Part shown: piece after piece, positions 1 to 10,734 of the stretch
How the letters are laid out: every line of letters starts with the position of its first letter
Numbering within the stretch: the first letter of the stretch is position 1
Origin: Halogeometricum sp. S1BR25-6
GTDB taxonomy: Archaea > Halobacteriota > Halobacteria > Halobacteriales > Haloferacaceae
Reading direction: 5' to 3'
NCBI RefSeq assembly: GCF_031624495.1
Contig: NZ_JAMQOP010000001.1
Coordinates: 1,550,001 to 1,614,000, forward strand
DNA: 64,000 nucleotides
The notes under the pieces: generated by a model
The model's database searches: none
What the model saw: the letters and a program-made list of their open reading frames with translations, nothing else
Told to the model about the DNA's origin: nothing
Made by a program: the position numbers and the translations under genes

Positions 1-89
1 GACCCGAGGACGGGGTTCGGGGTTCCGGGCATCGGTCGTACGAGTCACCGAGATGAAAAGAGCGTTCGGTCGGTTCGCCGTCGAAGGGG

Positions 90-401
90 CTACTCGCCCG
101 ACCGGGCGACGGTCACCTCGACGCCGGCGAGGGGAACGCGGACCGTCGTCTCGCGGGCGGCGGCGCGCTGCACCGCGCGGCCCGCGAGGGTGACGAGTAG
201 TCCGACGACGACGGCGGCCACCGCCGCCGCGGCCGCCGCGACGGGGTACGAGAGGACGACGACGCCGGCGACGATGACGCCGAGGAACCCGGCCTGAACG
301 GTCAGCGGCGGGGCATCGCGGGGCGACCGGCGGTAGACGCGCGGCGCGACGAGCGGGAGCGACGAACGACGATTCGAGTCGTCTGAGCGTTTGCGTGACA
401 T
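90..401 (-). CDS. small membrane protein, unknown function
   Basis: A 103-residue protein. The N-terminal 30 residues are basic and rich in Arg and Ser, followed by a long hydrophobic stretch (about residues 33-75, alanine/valine-rich) that could make two membrane helices, then a short polar tail. It starts at ATG. It lies downstream of the methylmalonyl-CoA mutase gene on the same strand, separated by about 260 bases, so it need not be co-transcribed. I do not recognise a family. Composition and codon use match the neighbouring genes, which favours a real gene. Confidence 0.6.
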   Translation of the reverse strand: MSRKRSDDSNRRSSLPLVAPRVYRRSPRDAPPLTVQAGFLGVIVAGVVVLSYPVAAAAAAVAAVVVGLLVTLAGRAVQRAAARETTVRVPLAGVEVTVARSGE

Positions 402-660
402 GGATCTATCTACGAGTTCGGTCGAACACGGGACGACGACGCGGCGGCGCCGGGCGGCGCGGCCGCGTGGGGAGCGACGGTCGACGACTCGGACGACCCG
501 CCTGCCTTCCGGCCCGCGAGGGCCGGCGGGCCGACGGGCCGAACGGAGCGCCGTTCAGATACGAAGGAGCATACCTCCACCGACAGAGTGTCGAACAATC
601 AACGTTTCTGAGGCGCGGGAACGAGTATCACGGATATGACGGGAGAAAAGAGGAGAGCCG
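402..660. other. intergenic region with GNRA-type hairpin
   Basis: No convincing gene in these 259 bases. A perfect 7-base-pair GC stem closed by a GCGA tetraloop sits at 509-526, followed by further GGGCC-type inverted copies up to about 540. No T-run follows it on either strand, so terminator function is not shown. Confidence 0.4.
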
Positions 661-2337
<1,677 letters not shown>

Positions 2338-2437
2338 GGTCGAAGATGACGGTCGGCGGCGACTTAACGGCGCGGATTGGGGGTGGGGAAAGGTACGTAG
2401 GGGATAGGCTGACGTGGCGGTCCGCCGAAGCGGAAGC

Positions 2438-3094
2438 ATGGACGAACTCCTCGGTCGATATCTCGACGGACTGGCGCCGGAACACGACGACGTGCAGGCG
2501 GAGATGGCGGACTACGCCGACCGGGAGGGATTCCCCCACGTCGGCCCGGCGGCGGGCGGAACGCTCCGCGTCCTCGCCCGCCTCACCGACGCCGACCGCG
2601 TCTTCGAGTTCGGGTCGGGGTTCGGCTACTCGGCGACGTGGTGGGCCCGCGGGATGAACGCCGGTGAGATTATCCTGACCGAACACGACCGCGACGAACT
2701 CGACATGGCGTACGACTGGCTCTCGGAGGGGGGTTACGCGCCCGAGTTCGACTACCAGGTGGGCGACGCCCTCGAACTGGTCGGCGAGTACGAGGGGCCG
2801 TTCGACTGCGTCCTCATCGACCACGAGAAGGAGCGCTACGTCGACGGCTTCCACGAGGTGGCCGACAAAGTCGCCGTCGGCGGCGTCGTCGTCGCCGATA
2901 ACGTGGTTCAGGGACCGGCGGACTTCGAAACCTTGGTCGAGTACGCCGAGGGCGAGGGCGTGCCGGACGACGCCTCCGCGGCGACGCGGGGCATCGCGGC
3001 CTACCTCGACGCCGTGCGGGCGGCGCCGGACTTCGAGACGACGGTGCTCCCCGTCGGGAGCGGTCTCACGGTGAGCGTCCGCACCGGCGAGTAG
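2438..3094 (+). CDS. O-methyltransferase, class I SAM-dependent (COMT/CCoAOMT-like)
   Basis: A 218-residue Rossmann-fold methyltransferase. Motif I is [15 protein letters not shown] (about residues 47-61), an acidic residue ends strand beta-2 (LTEHDRDEL), and LIDHEKERY plus [10 protein letters not shown] match the metal- and substrate-binding positions of catechol/caffeoyl-CoA O-methyltransferase relatives. The substrate cannot be told from sequence. ATG at 2438 fits the family start (MDELLGRYL); an in-frame start 24 bases earlier would add a basic leader. It is divergent from mcmA1 with about 100 bases between them and ends before the NAC gene. Confidence 0.85.
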   Translation: MDELLGRYLDGLAPEHDDVQAEMADYADREGFPHVGPAAGGTLRVLARLTDADRVFEFGSGFGYSATWWARGMNAGEIILTEHDRDELDMAYDWLSEGGYAPEFDYQVGDALELVGEYEGPFDCVLIDHEKERYVDGFHEVADKVAVGGVVVADNVVQGPADFETLVEYAEGEGVPDDASAATRGIAAYLDAVRAAPDFETTVLPVGSGLTVSVRTGE

Positions 3095-3224
3095 CGTCTC
3101 GCCGTCCGCGACGCTTCCGAACCCTGCCCCGTCCCCCTCTCCCCGTTCCCGCGTTCGCAGTCGTAGACGCGACTACGACGGCGGTTCGCCACCCTTTTTG
3201 ACGCCGGGGGCCGTCCGTGCGAGT

Positions 3225-3641
3225 ATGTTTGGCGGAGGCGGTATGAACCCGCGGAAGATGAAGCAGATGATGAAACAGATGGGCATCGACGTCACCGAAC
3301 TCGACGCCGAGGAGGTCGTCATCAAGACGGCCGACGAGGAACTCGTGTTCTCGGACGCCCAGGTCACGCGCATGGACGCGCAGGGCCAGGAAACCTACCA
3401 AATCGTCGGCCAGCCCGAATCGCGCGAACTCGGCAGTGGCGATGCGACGGGCGCGGCGAGCGTCGAGAGCGGCGACGACGCGCTCGCGGTCGAACCGACC
3501 GACGACGACGGCGAGGCCGAGATTCCCGAGTCCGACGTCGAACTCGTCGCCCAACGCGCCGGCGTCCCCAAGGGCGACGCGCGGGAGGCGCTGGAGGCCG
3601 AGAACGGCGACCTCGCGGCCGCCATCTCGCGCCTCGAGTAA
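3225..3641 (+). CDS. nac: nascent polypeptide-associated complex protein
   Basis: A 138-residue archaeal NAC, a ribosome-associated homodimeric chaperone that contacts emerging nascent chains. The N-terminal [20 protein letters not shown] is characteristic, followed by the NAC beta-barrel (about residues 20-65), an acidic haloarchaeal linker (about 70-95) and a C-terminal UBA three-helix domain (about 98-138). Start is ATG at 3225; an earlier in-frame start lacks family support. The stop codon TAA is immediately followed by the GTG of the next gene, so the two are almost certainly co-transcribed and translationally coupled. Confidence 0.95.
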   Translation: MFGGGGMNPRKMKQMMKQMGIDVTELDAEEVVIKTADEELVFSDAQVTRMDAQGQETYQIVGQPESRELGSGDATGAASVESGDDALAVEPTDDDGEAEIPESDVELVAQRAGVPKGDAREALEAENGDLAAAISRLE

Positions 3642-4370
3642 GTGTACCTGCTCGTTCACGAGAGCCGAGAGTACCTCCGGGCGCCGGGGGACGAACTCCA
3701 GACGGACCTCGGCGTGCTCACCGTTCCCGAGGACGCCGAACCCGGCGACACCGTCGAGACGCATCTCGGCGAACCGTTCGTCGTCCGCCGACTCCGCGGC
3801 CCGGACCTGTTCAACCACCTCGAACGCACGGGCGCGCCGATGATGCCGCGCGACATCGGCCTCATCGTCGGCCACACCGGCGCGGCCGCGGGCGACCGCG
3901 TCCTCGACGCCGGGACGGGCACGGGCGTCCTCTCGGCGTACCTCGGCCGGATGCGCGCCGAGGTGACGACGTACGAACGAGACCCCGAGTTCGCCGACGT
4001 GGCGCGCGAGAACATGCGACTCGCGGGCGTCGCGGACGCCGTCGACGTCCGCGCCGGCGACGTGACCGAGGAACTCGACGCCCTCGGCGAGGAGGGGCCG
4101 TTCGACCTCCTGACGCTCGACACCGGCGACGCGGCGACCGTGGTCGCCCGCGCCCCCGAACTGCTCCGGTCGGGCGGCTACGTCGCCGTCTACTCGCCGT
4201 TCGTCGAGAACAGTCGCGCCGCCGTCGAGGCGGCCCGCGAGGCGGGACTGAACGAGGTCGAAACGCTGGAGACCATCCAGCGGGAGATGGATTTCGGGGA
4301 CCGCGGGTCGCGGCCGTCGACGGCGGGCGTCGGTCACACCGGCTACCTCGTGTTCGCGCGGTACGAATAA
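3642..4370 (+). CDS. trmI: tRNA (adenine-N1)-methyltransferase, TrmI family
   Basis: A 242-residue SAM-dependent methyltransferase related to archaeal TrmI, which makes m1A (and in some archaea m1A57/58) in tRNA. An N-terminal beta-rich domain (residues 1-60) precedes MMPRDIGLIVGHTGAAAGDRV and the SAM motif VLDAGTGTGVLSAYLGR (about residues 86-102). LLTLDTGD occupies the motif IV position. It begins with GTG directly abutting the NAC stop codon, leaving no room for its own promoter. Pairing of translation chaperone and tRNA modification suggests a growth-linked operon. The exact modified position is inferred from family. Confidence 0.88.
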   Translation: MYLLVHESREYLRAPGDELQTDLGVLTVPEDAEPGDTVETHLGEPFVVRRLRGPDLFNHLERTGAPMMPRDIGLIVGHTGAAAGDRVLDAGTGTGVLSAYLGRMRAEVTTYERDPEFADVARENMRLAGVADAVDVRAGDVTEELDALGEEGPFDLLTLDTGDAATVVARAPELLRSGGYVAVYSPFVENSRAAVEAAREAGLNEVETLETIQREMDFGDRGSRPSTAGVGHTGYLVFARYE

Positions 4371-4409
4371 CTCCTCGCCGTCTCCGGTCGTTCCGTCGCG
4401 AGACGGGGG

Positions 4410-5051
4410 TCACTCGACCGACCGAATCAGCTCGAACAGTTCGTCTCTGTGTCTCTCCGGCGACAGCGACGGGGCCAGCGCCGCCGAACGCGCGCCGTCG
4501 ACGCTCACCGGGTACGCGCCGCCGGCCACCAGAAACTGCCCGTCGTCGGGCCACACCGCGAGGTACGCCTCGGCGGTCACCGTCGTCCGCTCTTCTTCGT
4601 TCGGTCCGTCGTCGGTCGCGTCGCCGACACCGGTGTTCTCTCCGCCCTCATTCCCGTCGACGTCAACGTCGACGGCGGCGCGGTACCGCGTCAAGTTCGC
4701 CTCGGTTCGGCCGACGGCGAAGCGACGCGACTCCGCGCGCGCCGCGTCTCGAAACCCCCGGTCGCGCAGTCGGTCGACGAAGCCGTCGTTGGCGCGGTCG
4801 GTGACCAGTTTGGTCAGCGCCTTCGACCCGCCGCTCTGCGGGCGGAGGCGGAGGCGACTGGCGAAGAAGAAGCGCCACGTCGCGTCGGCGCCCGTCCGGT
4901 CGCGGACCGCGTCGGCGAGGCGGGCGTCCTCGAAGACGACCGTGTGCGCCTCGACGGAGACCACTCTCGCGTCGAACAGCGTCTCCTCGGTCGAGGCCGT
5001 GCGCTTCCACTCGTCGGGAACGTGGACCCTCGGAGCGTGGTCGGTCGTCAC
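4410..5051 (-). CDS. conserved haloarchaeal protein, unknown function
   Basis: A 213-residue acidic protein starting at GTG. The N-terminal 100 residues form an alternating strand/helix pattern (VPDEWKRTASTEETLFDARVV begins the ordered part), an acidic low-complexity insert lies at about 128-153, and the C-terminus contains a strand-rich segment (AYLAVWPDDGQFLVAGG) and an amphipathic helix. No signal peptide, membrane helix or metal site is evident. I do not recognise the family. It is transcribed towards trmI (convergent) and lies downstream of transcription factor S. Confidence 0.7.
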   Translation of the reverse strand: MTTDHAPRVHVPDEWKRTASTEETLFDARVVSVEAHTVVFEDARLADAVRDRTGADATWRFFFASRLRLRPQSGGSKALTKLVTDRANDGFVDRLRDRGFRDAARAESRRFAVGRTEANLTRYRAAVDVDVDGNEGGENTGVGDATDDGPNEEERTTVTAEAYLAVWPDDGQFLVAGGAYPVSVDGARSAALAPSLSPERHRDELFELIRSVE

Positions 5052-5130
5052 TACGCCGCCGCTACGGCGGGCACGCCCTTAATTCGCCTCGTCGCGCGGA
5101 GAGACCTGTTCGCCTCCGCTCCGTTCCCGC

Positions 5131-5454
5131 TCAGTGGTCGTCCTCGCGCCACTTGTGTCCGCACTCGACGCAGGTGAAAAAGCGCGTCTCGGACTCGTCG
5201 GCCGAGCGGATCTGCTTCATCTCGTAGCGGGCGCGGTCGTGGCCGCACTCGGGGCATTTCACCGTCGTCGTGGGGCCGATTTCGGCGTCGTCGACGTCGG
5301 ACATGTCGACGACTTCGCTGTCCTCGCGGGCAGCCGTCGAGGTCATGTGACTCTCCTTTGCCGAGTCGCGCGCCTTCTCGAAGCCGCAGTTCCCGCAGAC
5401 CCAGACGTCGCCGTCCGTCTTCATCATCGAACCGCACTCGTCGCAGAACTCCAT
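5131..5454 (-). CDS. tfs: transcription factor S (TFIIS/Rpb9-like RNA polymerase cleavage factor)
   Basis: A 107-residue archaeal TFS, which enters the RNA polymerase secondary channel and stimulates cleavage of backtracked transcripts. Two zinc ribbons are visible: CDEC...CGNC at residues 4-23 and CPEC...CVEC near 67-98. The C-terminal ribbon carries the acidic loop RSADESETRFF that matches the catalytic DE pair of TFIIS-type cleavage factors, so this is a cleavage-competent TFS rather than a structural Rpb9-only form. Starts at ATG. Downstream of the small acidic gene at 5527 on the same strand. Confidence 0.95.
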   Translation of the reverse strand: MEFCDECGSMMKTDGDVWVCGNCGFEKARDSAKESHMTSTAAREDSEVVDMSDVDDAEIGPTTTVKCPECGHDRARYEMKQIRSADESETRFFTCVECGHKWREDDH

Positions 5455-5526
5455 GTTACCGAAGGCAGTCGCTTCTCGTACTTAAGCGTCGGGGAACCCG
5501 TTCGAGGAACTCCTCCCCTCGGACGT

Positions 5527-5784
5527 TCAGGCGTCGCCGTCGGACTGGCCCGGTTCGCCGACGGCTTCGATGGGCATCACGTTTTGCAGTTCCTCGAACA
5601 GGTCCGTCGAAGAGGAGAAGGAGTCGCTACCCACCTCCGAGACGAGGGCGCCGAGGTTCTCCTCGCCGTCGGCCATCAGCACCGTCACGTCCGCTAGTTC
5701 CGTCGCCGCGTCGTCCCGGGTGATTGGGTAGGAAAGTTCCGCCAGACGGGGCTCGACGCGACTCAATTTTATCTGTTCGGTCAT
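5527..5784 (-). CDS. small acidic haloarchaeal protein (DUF5789-like)
   Basis: An 85-residue acidic protein. The segment [20 protein letters not shown] followed by a helix ending [11 protein letters not shown] resembles the haloarchaeal DUF5789 family, whose function is unknown; family assignment is from memory of the pattern and is moderate. ATG at 5784 ([10 protein letters not shown]) is preferred over an upstream start because the extra residues would be basic and non-conserved. Divergent from the chemotaxis transducer gene at 5941 with about 155 bases between them. Confidence 0.65.
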   Translation of the reverse strand: MTEQIKLSRVEPRLAELSYPITRDDAATELADVTVLMADGEENLGALVSEVGSDSFSSSTDLFEELQNVMPIEAVGEPGQSDGDA

Positions 5785-5910
5785 ACTTTGGTGTCGTCGC
5801 CCGCGCACTTATTCTTGCGGGGGGTCGGCCACCCGTCCGAAACGGCGCCGTTCGGAATCGGAGGGCGCGAATCCACGTATGGTATCAGATTCGATACTCA
5901 GCGAGTTGGG

Positions 5911-5917
5911 TTTATTA
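5911..5917 (+). promoter_or_regulatory. TATA-like box for the transducer gene
   Basis: TTTATTA in an otherwise GC-rich stretch, 24-30 bases before the ATG at 5941. The spacing predicts transcription starting at or just before the start codon, that is a leaderless mRNA. Confidence 0.5.
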
Positions 5918-5940
5918 TGCGGTGGCGGCCCCGATGTCAC

Positions 5941-7455
5941 ATGAGGGATTTGATCGGTGCGGTACGGAGAGCGGTGAGAGGGTCGGACGAACCGGCCGAG
6001 CGGACCGACGGGGGCGTCGAGGCGGCGGCGCACGGGGCGTCGCCGGACGGGGTCGGCGGACCCCGGACGCCGGGCGGACTCCGCCCCGAGACCGACGCGG
6101 CGGACGAGACGGAACGACTCCGCTACGAACGCGACTACTGGCGCGGCCTCTTCGAGCAGGTCGTCGAGTCGCACCCCGAACCCGCGTTCGTCATCGACCG
6201 CGACGACGTGGTCGCGTATCTTAACTCGGCCGCGGAGGCCGGCTTCCAGATGTCGAAAGCGGACGTTCTCGGAGAGGACGTCTACGACGTCTTCCCGATT
6301 CCGGCGGATGCGGAGACGTTCGCGCAGACCGTTACGCGCGAGGGTGAGTCCCGGTGTGAGGGCGAGTTCCGCCGCGTCACCGTCGGTGACGGCGAGCGGT
6401 GGCTTCGCTCGTCGGGGACCGTGCTCCGAAATCCCGAGGGAGACGTCGTCGCCGGGGTGGAGATGACCTCGGACGTCACGGAACTCGTCGAGCAGAACAG
6501 GGCGATAACGGGCGCGCAGAGCCAAGTCTCCGAAGAGATACAGACGACCGCCGACGAGGCCTCGGACGCCTCGAACCGCGTCGGCGACGCCGTCAGCGAG
6601 GCGACGCAGTTGGCCGGAGAGCAGGCCGAGAACATGGACGAGGTCTCCGGGGAGGTCGGGTCGCTGTCGGCGACCGTCGAGGAGATCGCCGCCTCCGCCG
6701 ACGAGATAAACGAGCGCTCCGAGGAGGCCGAGAAACTGGCCGCCGCGAGCACCGAATCCGGCGAGCGCGCCGTCGAACGAATGGAGGGCGTCGCCGTCAG
6801 CGGCGAGGAGGCGGCCGCGCAGACCCGCGAACTCGCGGACCAGGTCGCACAGATCGACGACATCGTCGAGGTCATCAACGACATCGCCGACCAGACGAAC
6901 ATCCTCGCGCTGAACGCGAACATCGAGGCCGCCCGCGCCGGCGAGGCGGGGGAGGGCTTCGCCGTCGTCGCGAACGAGGTGAAGTCGCTGGCCAACGAGG
7001 TCCAGACGGAGTCCGAGCGCATCGAGGAGATAATCCGCGAGACCCGCGAGGACGCCGGCGAAACCGTTCAGAGCATCGAGTCGGTCACGGACGAGGTTCG
7101 CGGGAGCGCCGACGCGGTCCGCGAGATGGTCGACAACCAGAAAGCCATCGTCGACGCCGTGGGCGCCACGTCGACCGGCATGGAGGACATCGCCGGCGCG
7201 ACCGACGACCAGGCCGTCCGGACCGAGGAGGTCGCGAGCATGGTCGACACCGCGACCGAACGGTCCAAGCGGGTCCGCGCGGAGGTCGACACGGCTGCCG
7301 AGGCCAACGAGGAGCAATCGAGACTCGTCGCCGAAATCGTCGCGTCGCTGTCGCGGCTCGAATCGTCTATCAACGACCTCGACGTCGACGCGTCGGGACT
7401 CGACGTCCGGAACGACGCGTCGCCCGGCGACCCGGTCGCGCCCGACGTCGAATAA
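5941..7455 (+). CDS. soluble PAS-domain methyl-accepting chemotaxis transducer
   Basis: A 504-residue transducer without any membrane segment. A basic/low-complexity N-terminus (1-60) is followed by a PAS domain (about 65-165, [20 protein letters not shown]) and a long coiled-coil signalling domain. The hairpin tip (about residues 318-348, [20 protein letters not shown]) is the conserved CheA/CheW-binding region, and Glu/Gln-rich heptads flanking it are candidate methylation sites. It resembles cytoplasmic Htr proteins of haloarchaea that sense intracellular signals. Whether the PAS binds a cofactor cannot be told. ATG at 5941 fits the TATA spacing and removes a spurious N-terminal extension. 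No che genes are nearby. Confidence 0.9.
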   Translation: MRDLIGAVRRAVRGSDEPAERTDGGVEAAAHGASPDGVGGPRTPGGLRPETDAADETERLRYERDYWRGLFEQVVESHPEPAFVIDRDDVVAYLNSAAEAGFQMSKADVLGEDVYDVFPIPADAETFAQTVTREGESRCEGEFRRVTVGDGERWLRSSGTVLRNPEGDVVAGVEMTSDVTELVEQNRAITGAQSQVSEEIQTTADEASDASNRVGDAVSEATQLAGEQAENMDEVSGEVGSLSATVEEIAASADEINERSEEAEKLAAASTESGERAVERMEGVAVSGEEAAAQTRELADQVAQIDDIVEVINDIADQTNILALNANIEAARAGEAGEGFAVVANEVKSLANEVQTESERIEEIIRETREDAGETVQSIESVTDEVRGSADAVREMVDNQKAIVDAVGATSTGMEDIAGATDDQAVRTEEVASMVDTATERSKRVRAEVDTAAEANEEQSRLVAEIVASLSRLESSINDLDVDASGLDVRNDASPGDPVAPDVE

Positions 7456-7508
7456 GGCTTCTCGGGCGGGCACTCGACGACCGGGTCGCCGTCAGACCGT
7501 CCGCTCGC

Positions 7509-8282
7509 TCACTCGAACTCGGCGTCGCGTTTGTCGAGGAAGGCGTCCATGCCCTCCCGCTGGTCGTGCGTCCCGAACAGTCCGCTCCACGCCCGCGCTT
7601 CGAGTTCGAGGCCGGTCCCGCGCGGCGCCTCGTGGACGGCGTTCATCGCCTCCTTCGCCGCGCGGAGGGCGAACCGCGGTTTCTCGGCGAGTTCGGCCGC
7701 CATCTCCGCGACGTGTTCGCGGAGTTCGTCGTGCGCGACGACTTCGCCGACGAGTCCGCGCTGGTAGGCGTCCGTCGCGTCGACGCGTTCGCCGAAGAAT
7801 ATCATCCGTCGGGCCGTCTCGTCGCCGACCAGCGCCGGGAGGCGCTGGGTGCCGCCCCACCCGGGGATGATGCCGAGGTCTATCTCCGTCTGGCCGAGGA
7901 GGGCGCGTTCGGAGGCGACGCGCAGGTCGCAGGCGAGGGCGAGTTCGCACCCGCCGCCGAAGGCGTAGCCGTTGATGGCGGCGATGGTCGGCGCGGGGAA
8001 CGACTCGATGGCCGCGGCGATGCGATGGCCCTGTTCGGCGTACGCCTGCGCCTCGACCGTCCCGAGGTCCTTCATGTGGGCGATGTCGGCGCCGGCGACG
8101 AACGCCTCCTCGCCCTCGCCGGTGACGACGAGACACCGCGCCTCCGCCTCGCGCGCCTCCTCGACGGCCTCCTCGATGGCGTCCAACGCGTCGGCGTTCA
8201 GGGCGTTCATCCGGTCGGGTCTGTCGACGACGAGGGTCGCCACGTCGCCGTCCCAGTCGAGTCTGATGGTGTCCCACGACAT
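7509..8282 (-). CDS. enoyl-CoA hydratase (crotonase family)
   Basis: A 257-residue crotonase hydrating 2-enoyl-CoA in fatty-acid or amino-acid beta-oxidation. AFVAGADIAHMKDL carries the oxyanion-hole region, GGGCELALACDLR the first catalytic Glu, and GQTEIDLGIIPGWGGTQRL the second, so both acid/base glutamates of true hydratases are present. ATG at 8282 (MSWDTIRLDW) fits the family length; a longer reading frame adds a non-conserved leader. Divergent from the gene at 8417. A 3-hydroxyacyl-CoA dehydrogenase lies elsewhere in the window (61756-62622), giving the next step of the pathway. Confidence 0.92.
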   Translation of the reverse strand: MSWDTIRLDWDGDVATLVVDRPDRMNALNADALDAIEEAVEEAREAEARCLVVTGEGEEAFVAGADIAHMKDLGTVEAQAYAEQGHRIAAAIESFPAPTIAAINGYAFGGGCELALACDLRVASERALLGQTEIDLGIIPGWGGTQRLPALVGDETARRMIFFGERVDATDAYQRGLVGEVVAHDELREHVAEMAAELAEKPRFALRAAKEAMNAVHEAPRGTGLELEARAWSGLFGTHDQREGMDAFLDKRDAEFE

Positions 8283-8416
8283 GGCCGAGGCGACGCGGGG
8301 CGGGAGGGTAAACGTTCGCCCGGCGGGCGTCCCTGTCGACCGAGGGAGGGGGTTCGGGAACCGACTCGCGGCCGGCATGAAACAGGTCTATTACGCCTCC
8401 GGAGAATCACCCCGGT

Positions 8417-8926
8417 ATGACCCTCTCTGAGGAAGCGACGGAACGGTTGGCTGACGTGGTCCGTCTCCAACCGACGAAGAACAAGGAGTTGCAAGATAGC
8501 TGGGGGTTGGAGTCCGGCAGCGAGGTGCACCAGTATCTCGAAGGCGAACTGAAGGAGTACTACTACCGAGACGACAACAGTCTCATCCGCGCGACGGCCG
8601 AGGCCGCGGAGTTGGTCGACGTCGAACCCGGCGTCGAAGGCGGCGACGCCGAGGAAGGGGTGCCGTCGGTCATCCGCGTGCCCGCCCTCGAAGCGCGCGT
8701 GTTCGAGGTGCTCGCCGGTCCGGACGACCGCTCCGAGAGCGTCGTCAGCGTGCTGAACAAGGTCCGAGAGGCGTACGGTGAGGACGACGACCCGGAGGTC
8801 GACGCGGTCCGCCGCGCCCTCCAGAGCCTCCGCCGAAAGGGCGTCGTCGAAGTCGTCTACCGCACCGTCCCGACGTTCCGCCTCGCCGTCGAACGCGACG
8901 AGGTAGACGTGGAAGTCACCGACTGA
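8417..8926 (+). CDS. conserved haloarchaeal protein (DUF5797-like), winged-helix-like
   Basis: A 169-residue acidic protein. The N-terminal part (MTLSEEATERLADVVRLQPT then SEVHQYLEGELKEYYYRDD) and the C-terminal helical part (about 90-160) look like two helix-rich DNA-binding-type units; the pattern matches what I recall of haloarchaeal DUF5797. No biochemical function is established to my knowledge. A TATTAC element about 30 bases upstream of the ATG suggests leaderless expression. Convergent with the next gene, whose stop lies 4 bases away. Confidence 0.75.
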   Translation: MTLSEEATERLADVVRLQPTKNKELQDSWGLESGSEVHQYLEGELKEYYYRDDNSLIRATAEAAELVDVEPGVEGGDAEEGVPSVIRVPALEARVFEVLAGPDDRSESVVSVLNKVREAYGEDDDPEVDAVRRALQSLRRKGVVEVVYRTVPTFRLAVERDEVDVEVTD

Positions 8927-8929
8927 AAG

Positions 8930-9952
8930 CTACTCCTCTCCGTCCTCGCCGGCCTCGCGCGCCCTGACCCGCGCGCGCCGGTCGCCGAGGAGGCGCTGAA
9001 TACCCTTGCCCGGACCCCCCTCGATGGGCCACCCGCGGGTGCGCCAGACGGGCGGTTCCGGTTCGAACTCGGGGCAGGACCCGGCGCACTCGGCGGCCGT
9101 CTGCGGGCGTCCCTTCGCCGCGCAGTGCGGCACGAGGGCGCGGCCGAACCGCCGGAGTTCGAAGTGCCGACAGTCGGGGCGCATCGTGTCGTGATAGGAG
9201 CGCCACCCGGACCCGTAGGCGCGTTCGGCGAGTTCGAGGCGGGTCGTTCGTCGCTCCTCGTCGCTCTCCGCGTCCGGCGGCGTCACGTCGCTCGGGTGCC
9301 ACTCCACCGAAGCGTCAGCCCAGTCGTCGCCGGACGCGTCGGCGTCGAAAGAAAAGGCGAGGATGCCGACTTCGACGGGTACGTCTTCGAGGAGGGCGGG
9401 TTCGACTCGGTTCCCGGTCGCGTGCGTCGCCACCCACACCTCGTCGGCGAGGGCGTCCTCGACGTCGCGGGAGAGTTGGTCCGAGAGGGCGCGCGCCGCC
9501 GAGGCGTCGAGGTCCGGCTTGTTCTCTATCGCGACGATGCGCCGCACCCAGTCGGGGTAGGGCGCGACGCGGCGAATCTCGATGCGGTTGCCGCGGCGGC
9601 GCTTCTCGACGACGCCGCGTCCGGCCGCGCGGTGGACGGCGGCGCGGACGTAGCGCCACGGGTAGCCGGGGTGCGGCAGGGCGTCGCGGTACCACGCCCA
9701 CTCCTCCGGGGCGTGAAGTACGACGTGCAGGAGGTCCGAGTCGAGTTCCCGGTCGCCGAAGCACGCCCGGGCGGCCAGTCCGGCCGGGTCGCACTCGACG
9801 ACGACGGTGTCCCAGCGCCGCCGCTTGGTGCCGAGTTGCCGGGCGACGAGAACGGCGTCCTCGTCTCCTCGTCCGCCCGCGGGCGGCCACGCCTCTTCGG
9901 CCCACCGACAGACGAGCAACTCGAAGCCGAACTCGGCGTCTCCGGGGTACAC
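8930..9952 (-). CDS. conserved haloarchaeal protein (DUF5787-like)
   Basis: About 340 residues, unknown function. The N-terminus (EFGFELLVCRWAEEAW) is followed by ARQLGTKRRRWDTVVVECD, a helical segment with basic wing (AAGRGVVEKRRRGNRIEIRRV) that looks winged-helix-like, and a strand-helix core with IENKPDLDASAARALSDQL then DEVWVATHA. The ENKPDLD segment followed by a beta strand is reminiscent of PD-(D/E)xK nuclease-like folds, but this is only a suggestion. The C-terminus has three Cys (CRHFELRRFG, CAAKG, CAGSC) that may bind metal. GTG at 9952 is chosen; TTG at 9979 is an alternative. Confidence 0.7.
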   Translation of the reverse strand: MYPGDAEFGFELLVCRWAEEAWPPAGGRGDEDAVLVARQLGTKRRRWDTVVVECDPAGLAARACFGDRELDSDLLHVVLHAPEEWAWYRDALPHPGYPWRYVRAAVHRAAGRGVVEKRRRGNRIEIRRVAPYPDWVRRIVAIENKPDLDASAARALSDQLSRDVEDALADEVWVATHATGNRVEPALLEDVPVEVGILAFSFDADASGDDWADASVEWHPSDVTPPDAESDEERRTTRLELAERAYGSGWRSYHDTMRPDCRHFELRRFGRALVPHCAAKGRPQTAAECAGSCPEFEPEPPVWRTRGWPIEGGPGKGIQRLLGDRRARVRAREAGEDGEE

Positions 9953-10100
9953 GTCCGCCGGTCGGCCCCGCGTCAGCAAGTGGATTTCGGGTCCGGACGC
10001 CGGGGTCTGCGGGGCCGACGACGGAGCAGTCGCTGGCGGGCGTCCCCGTCGGCGGGGGACCCCGGAGCGGCGACGGACGCGACCGGCGCGGCCCGACCGT

Positions 10101-10571
10101 TCAGGCGAGGTACTGTCGCTCGCCCTCCTCGTCGTCGCCGTCGCCGTCGCTGGCGACGTCGTCGAGGTACTCGTGGGCCTTCTTGAGGATGTTTCGCGGC
10201 CCGTCCTGCGTGATGGTGTTGAGCGCCTGTTCGTAGTCGCGCCACTGGAGGTCGCGGTGCTCGGTCGACAGTTCGGCGCTGGCCTCGAACGACCGAGCGA
10301 TGAACAGGTGTACCGTCTTGTGGATGGTCTTGCCGTTCGCCTCGAACACGTAGTCGTAGTCTTCGCGGAAGCCGTCGACGAGGCGGAACTCTTCGATGCC
10401 CGCCTCCTCTTTGACCTCGCGGATGGCAGTCTGCTGGAGTTCCTCTTTCCCTTCGACCCCGCCTTTGGGGAACTCCCAGTCCCCCGGTCGGCTCTTCAGG
10501 AGCAAGTACTCCCTTCGGCCGCGGGTGTCGCGGAAGAGGATGGCTCCAGCGCTCACCGCTTGCACTGGCAT
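10101..10571 (-). CDS. Nudix hydrolase, diadenosine tetraphosphatase-like
   Basis: A 156-residue Nudix protein. The Nudix box spans about residues 36-58 (GGVEGKEELQQTAIREVKEE followed by AGI) with all metal-binding Glu residues present. The N-terminal AGAILFRD and the following LLLKSRPGDWEFPKGG match bis(5'-nucleosyl)-tetraphosphatase relatives, which clean up Ap4A; other nucleotide substrates remain possible. The C-terminus is acidic. A TTTTAAG element 20-28 bases upstream of the ATG predicts a leaderless transcript. Confidence 0.88.
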   Translation of the reverse strand: MPVQAVSAGAILFRDTRGRREYLLLKSRPGDWEFPKGGVEGKEELQQTAIREVKEEAGIEEFRLVDGFREDYDYVFEANGKTIHKTVHLFIARSFEASAELSTEHRDLQWRDYEQALNTITQDGPRNILKKAHEYLDDVASDGDGDDEEGERQYLA

Positions 10572-10734
10572 TACTATACGTAACCGTGTCGGGTTTTAAG
10601 AGGCTATCGGTGCCTGTAGCGGCGTCTTCGCGCGCGCGAGAACCGGTCGGCGTTCGTGAGTGAACGGCACGGAGACGACGTGTAGGTGCGTTTTTACGCC
10701 TCGGCGTCCTCCGACGTCCTACGCGCACCCAGCC

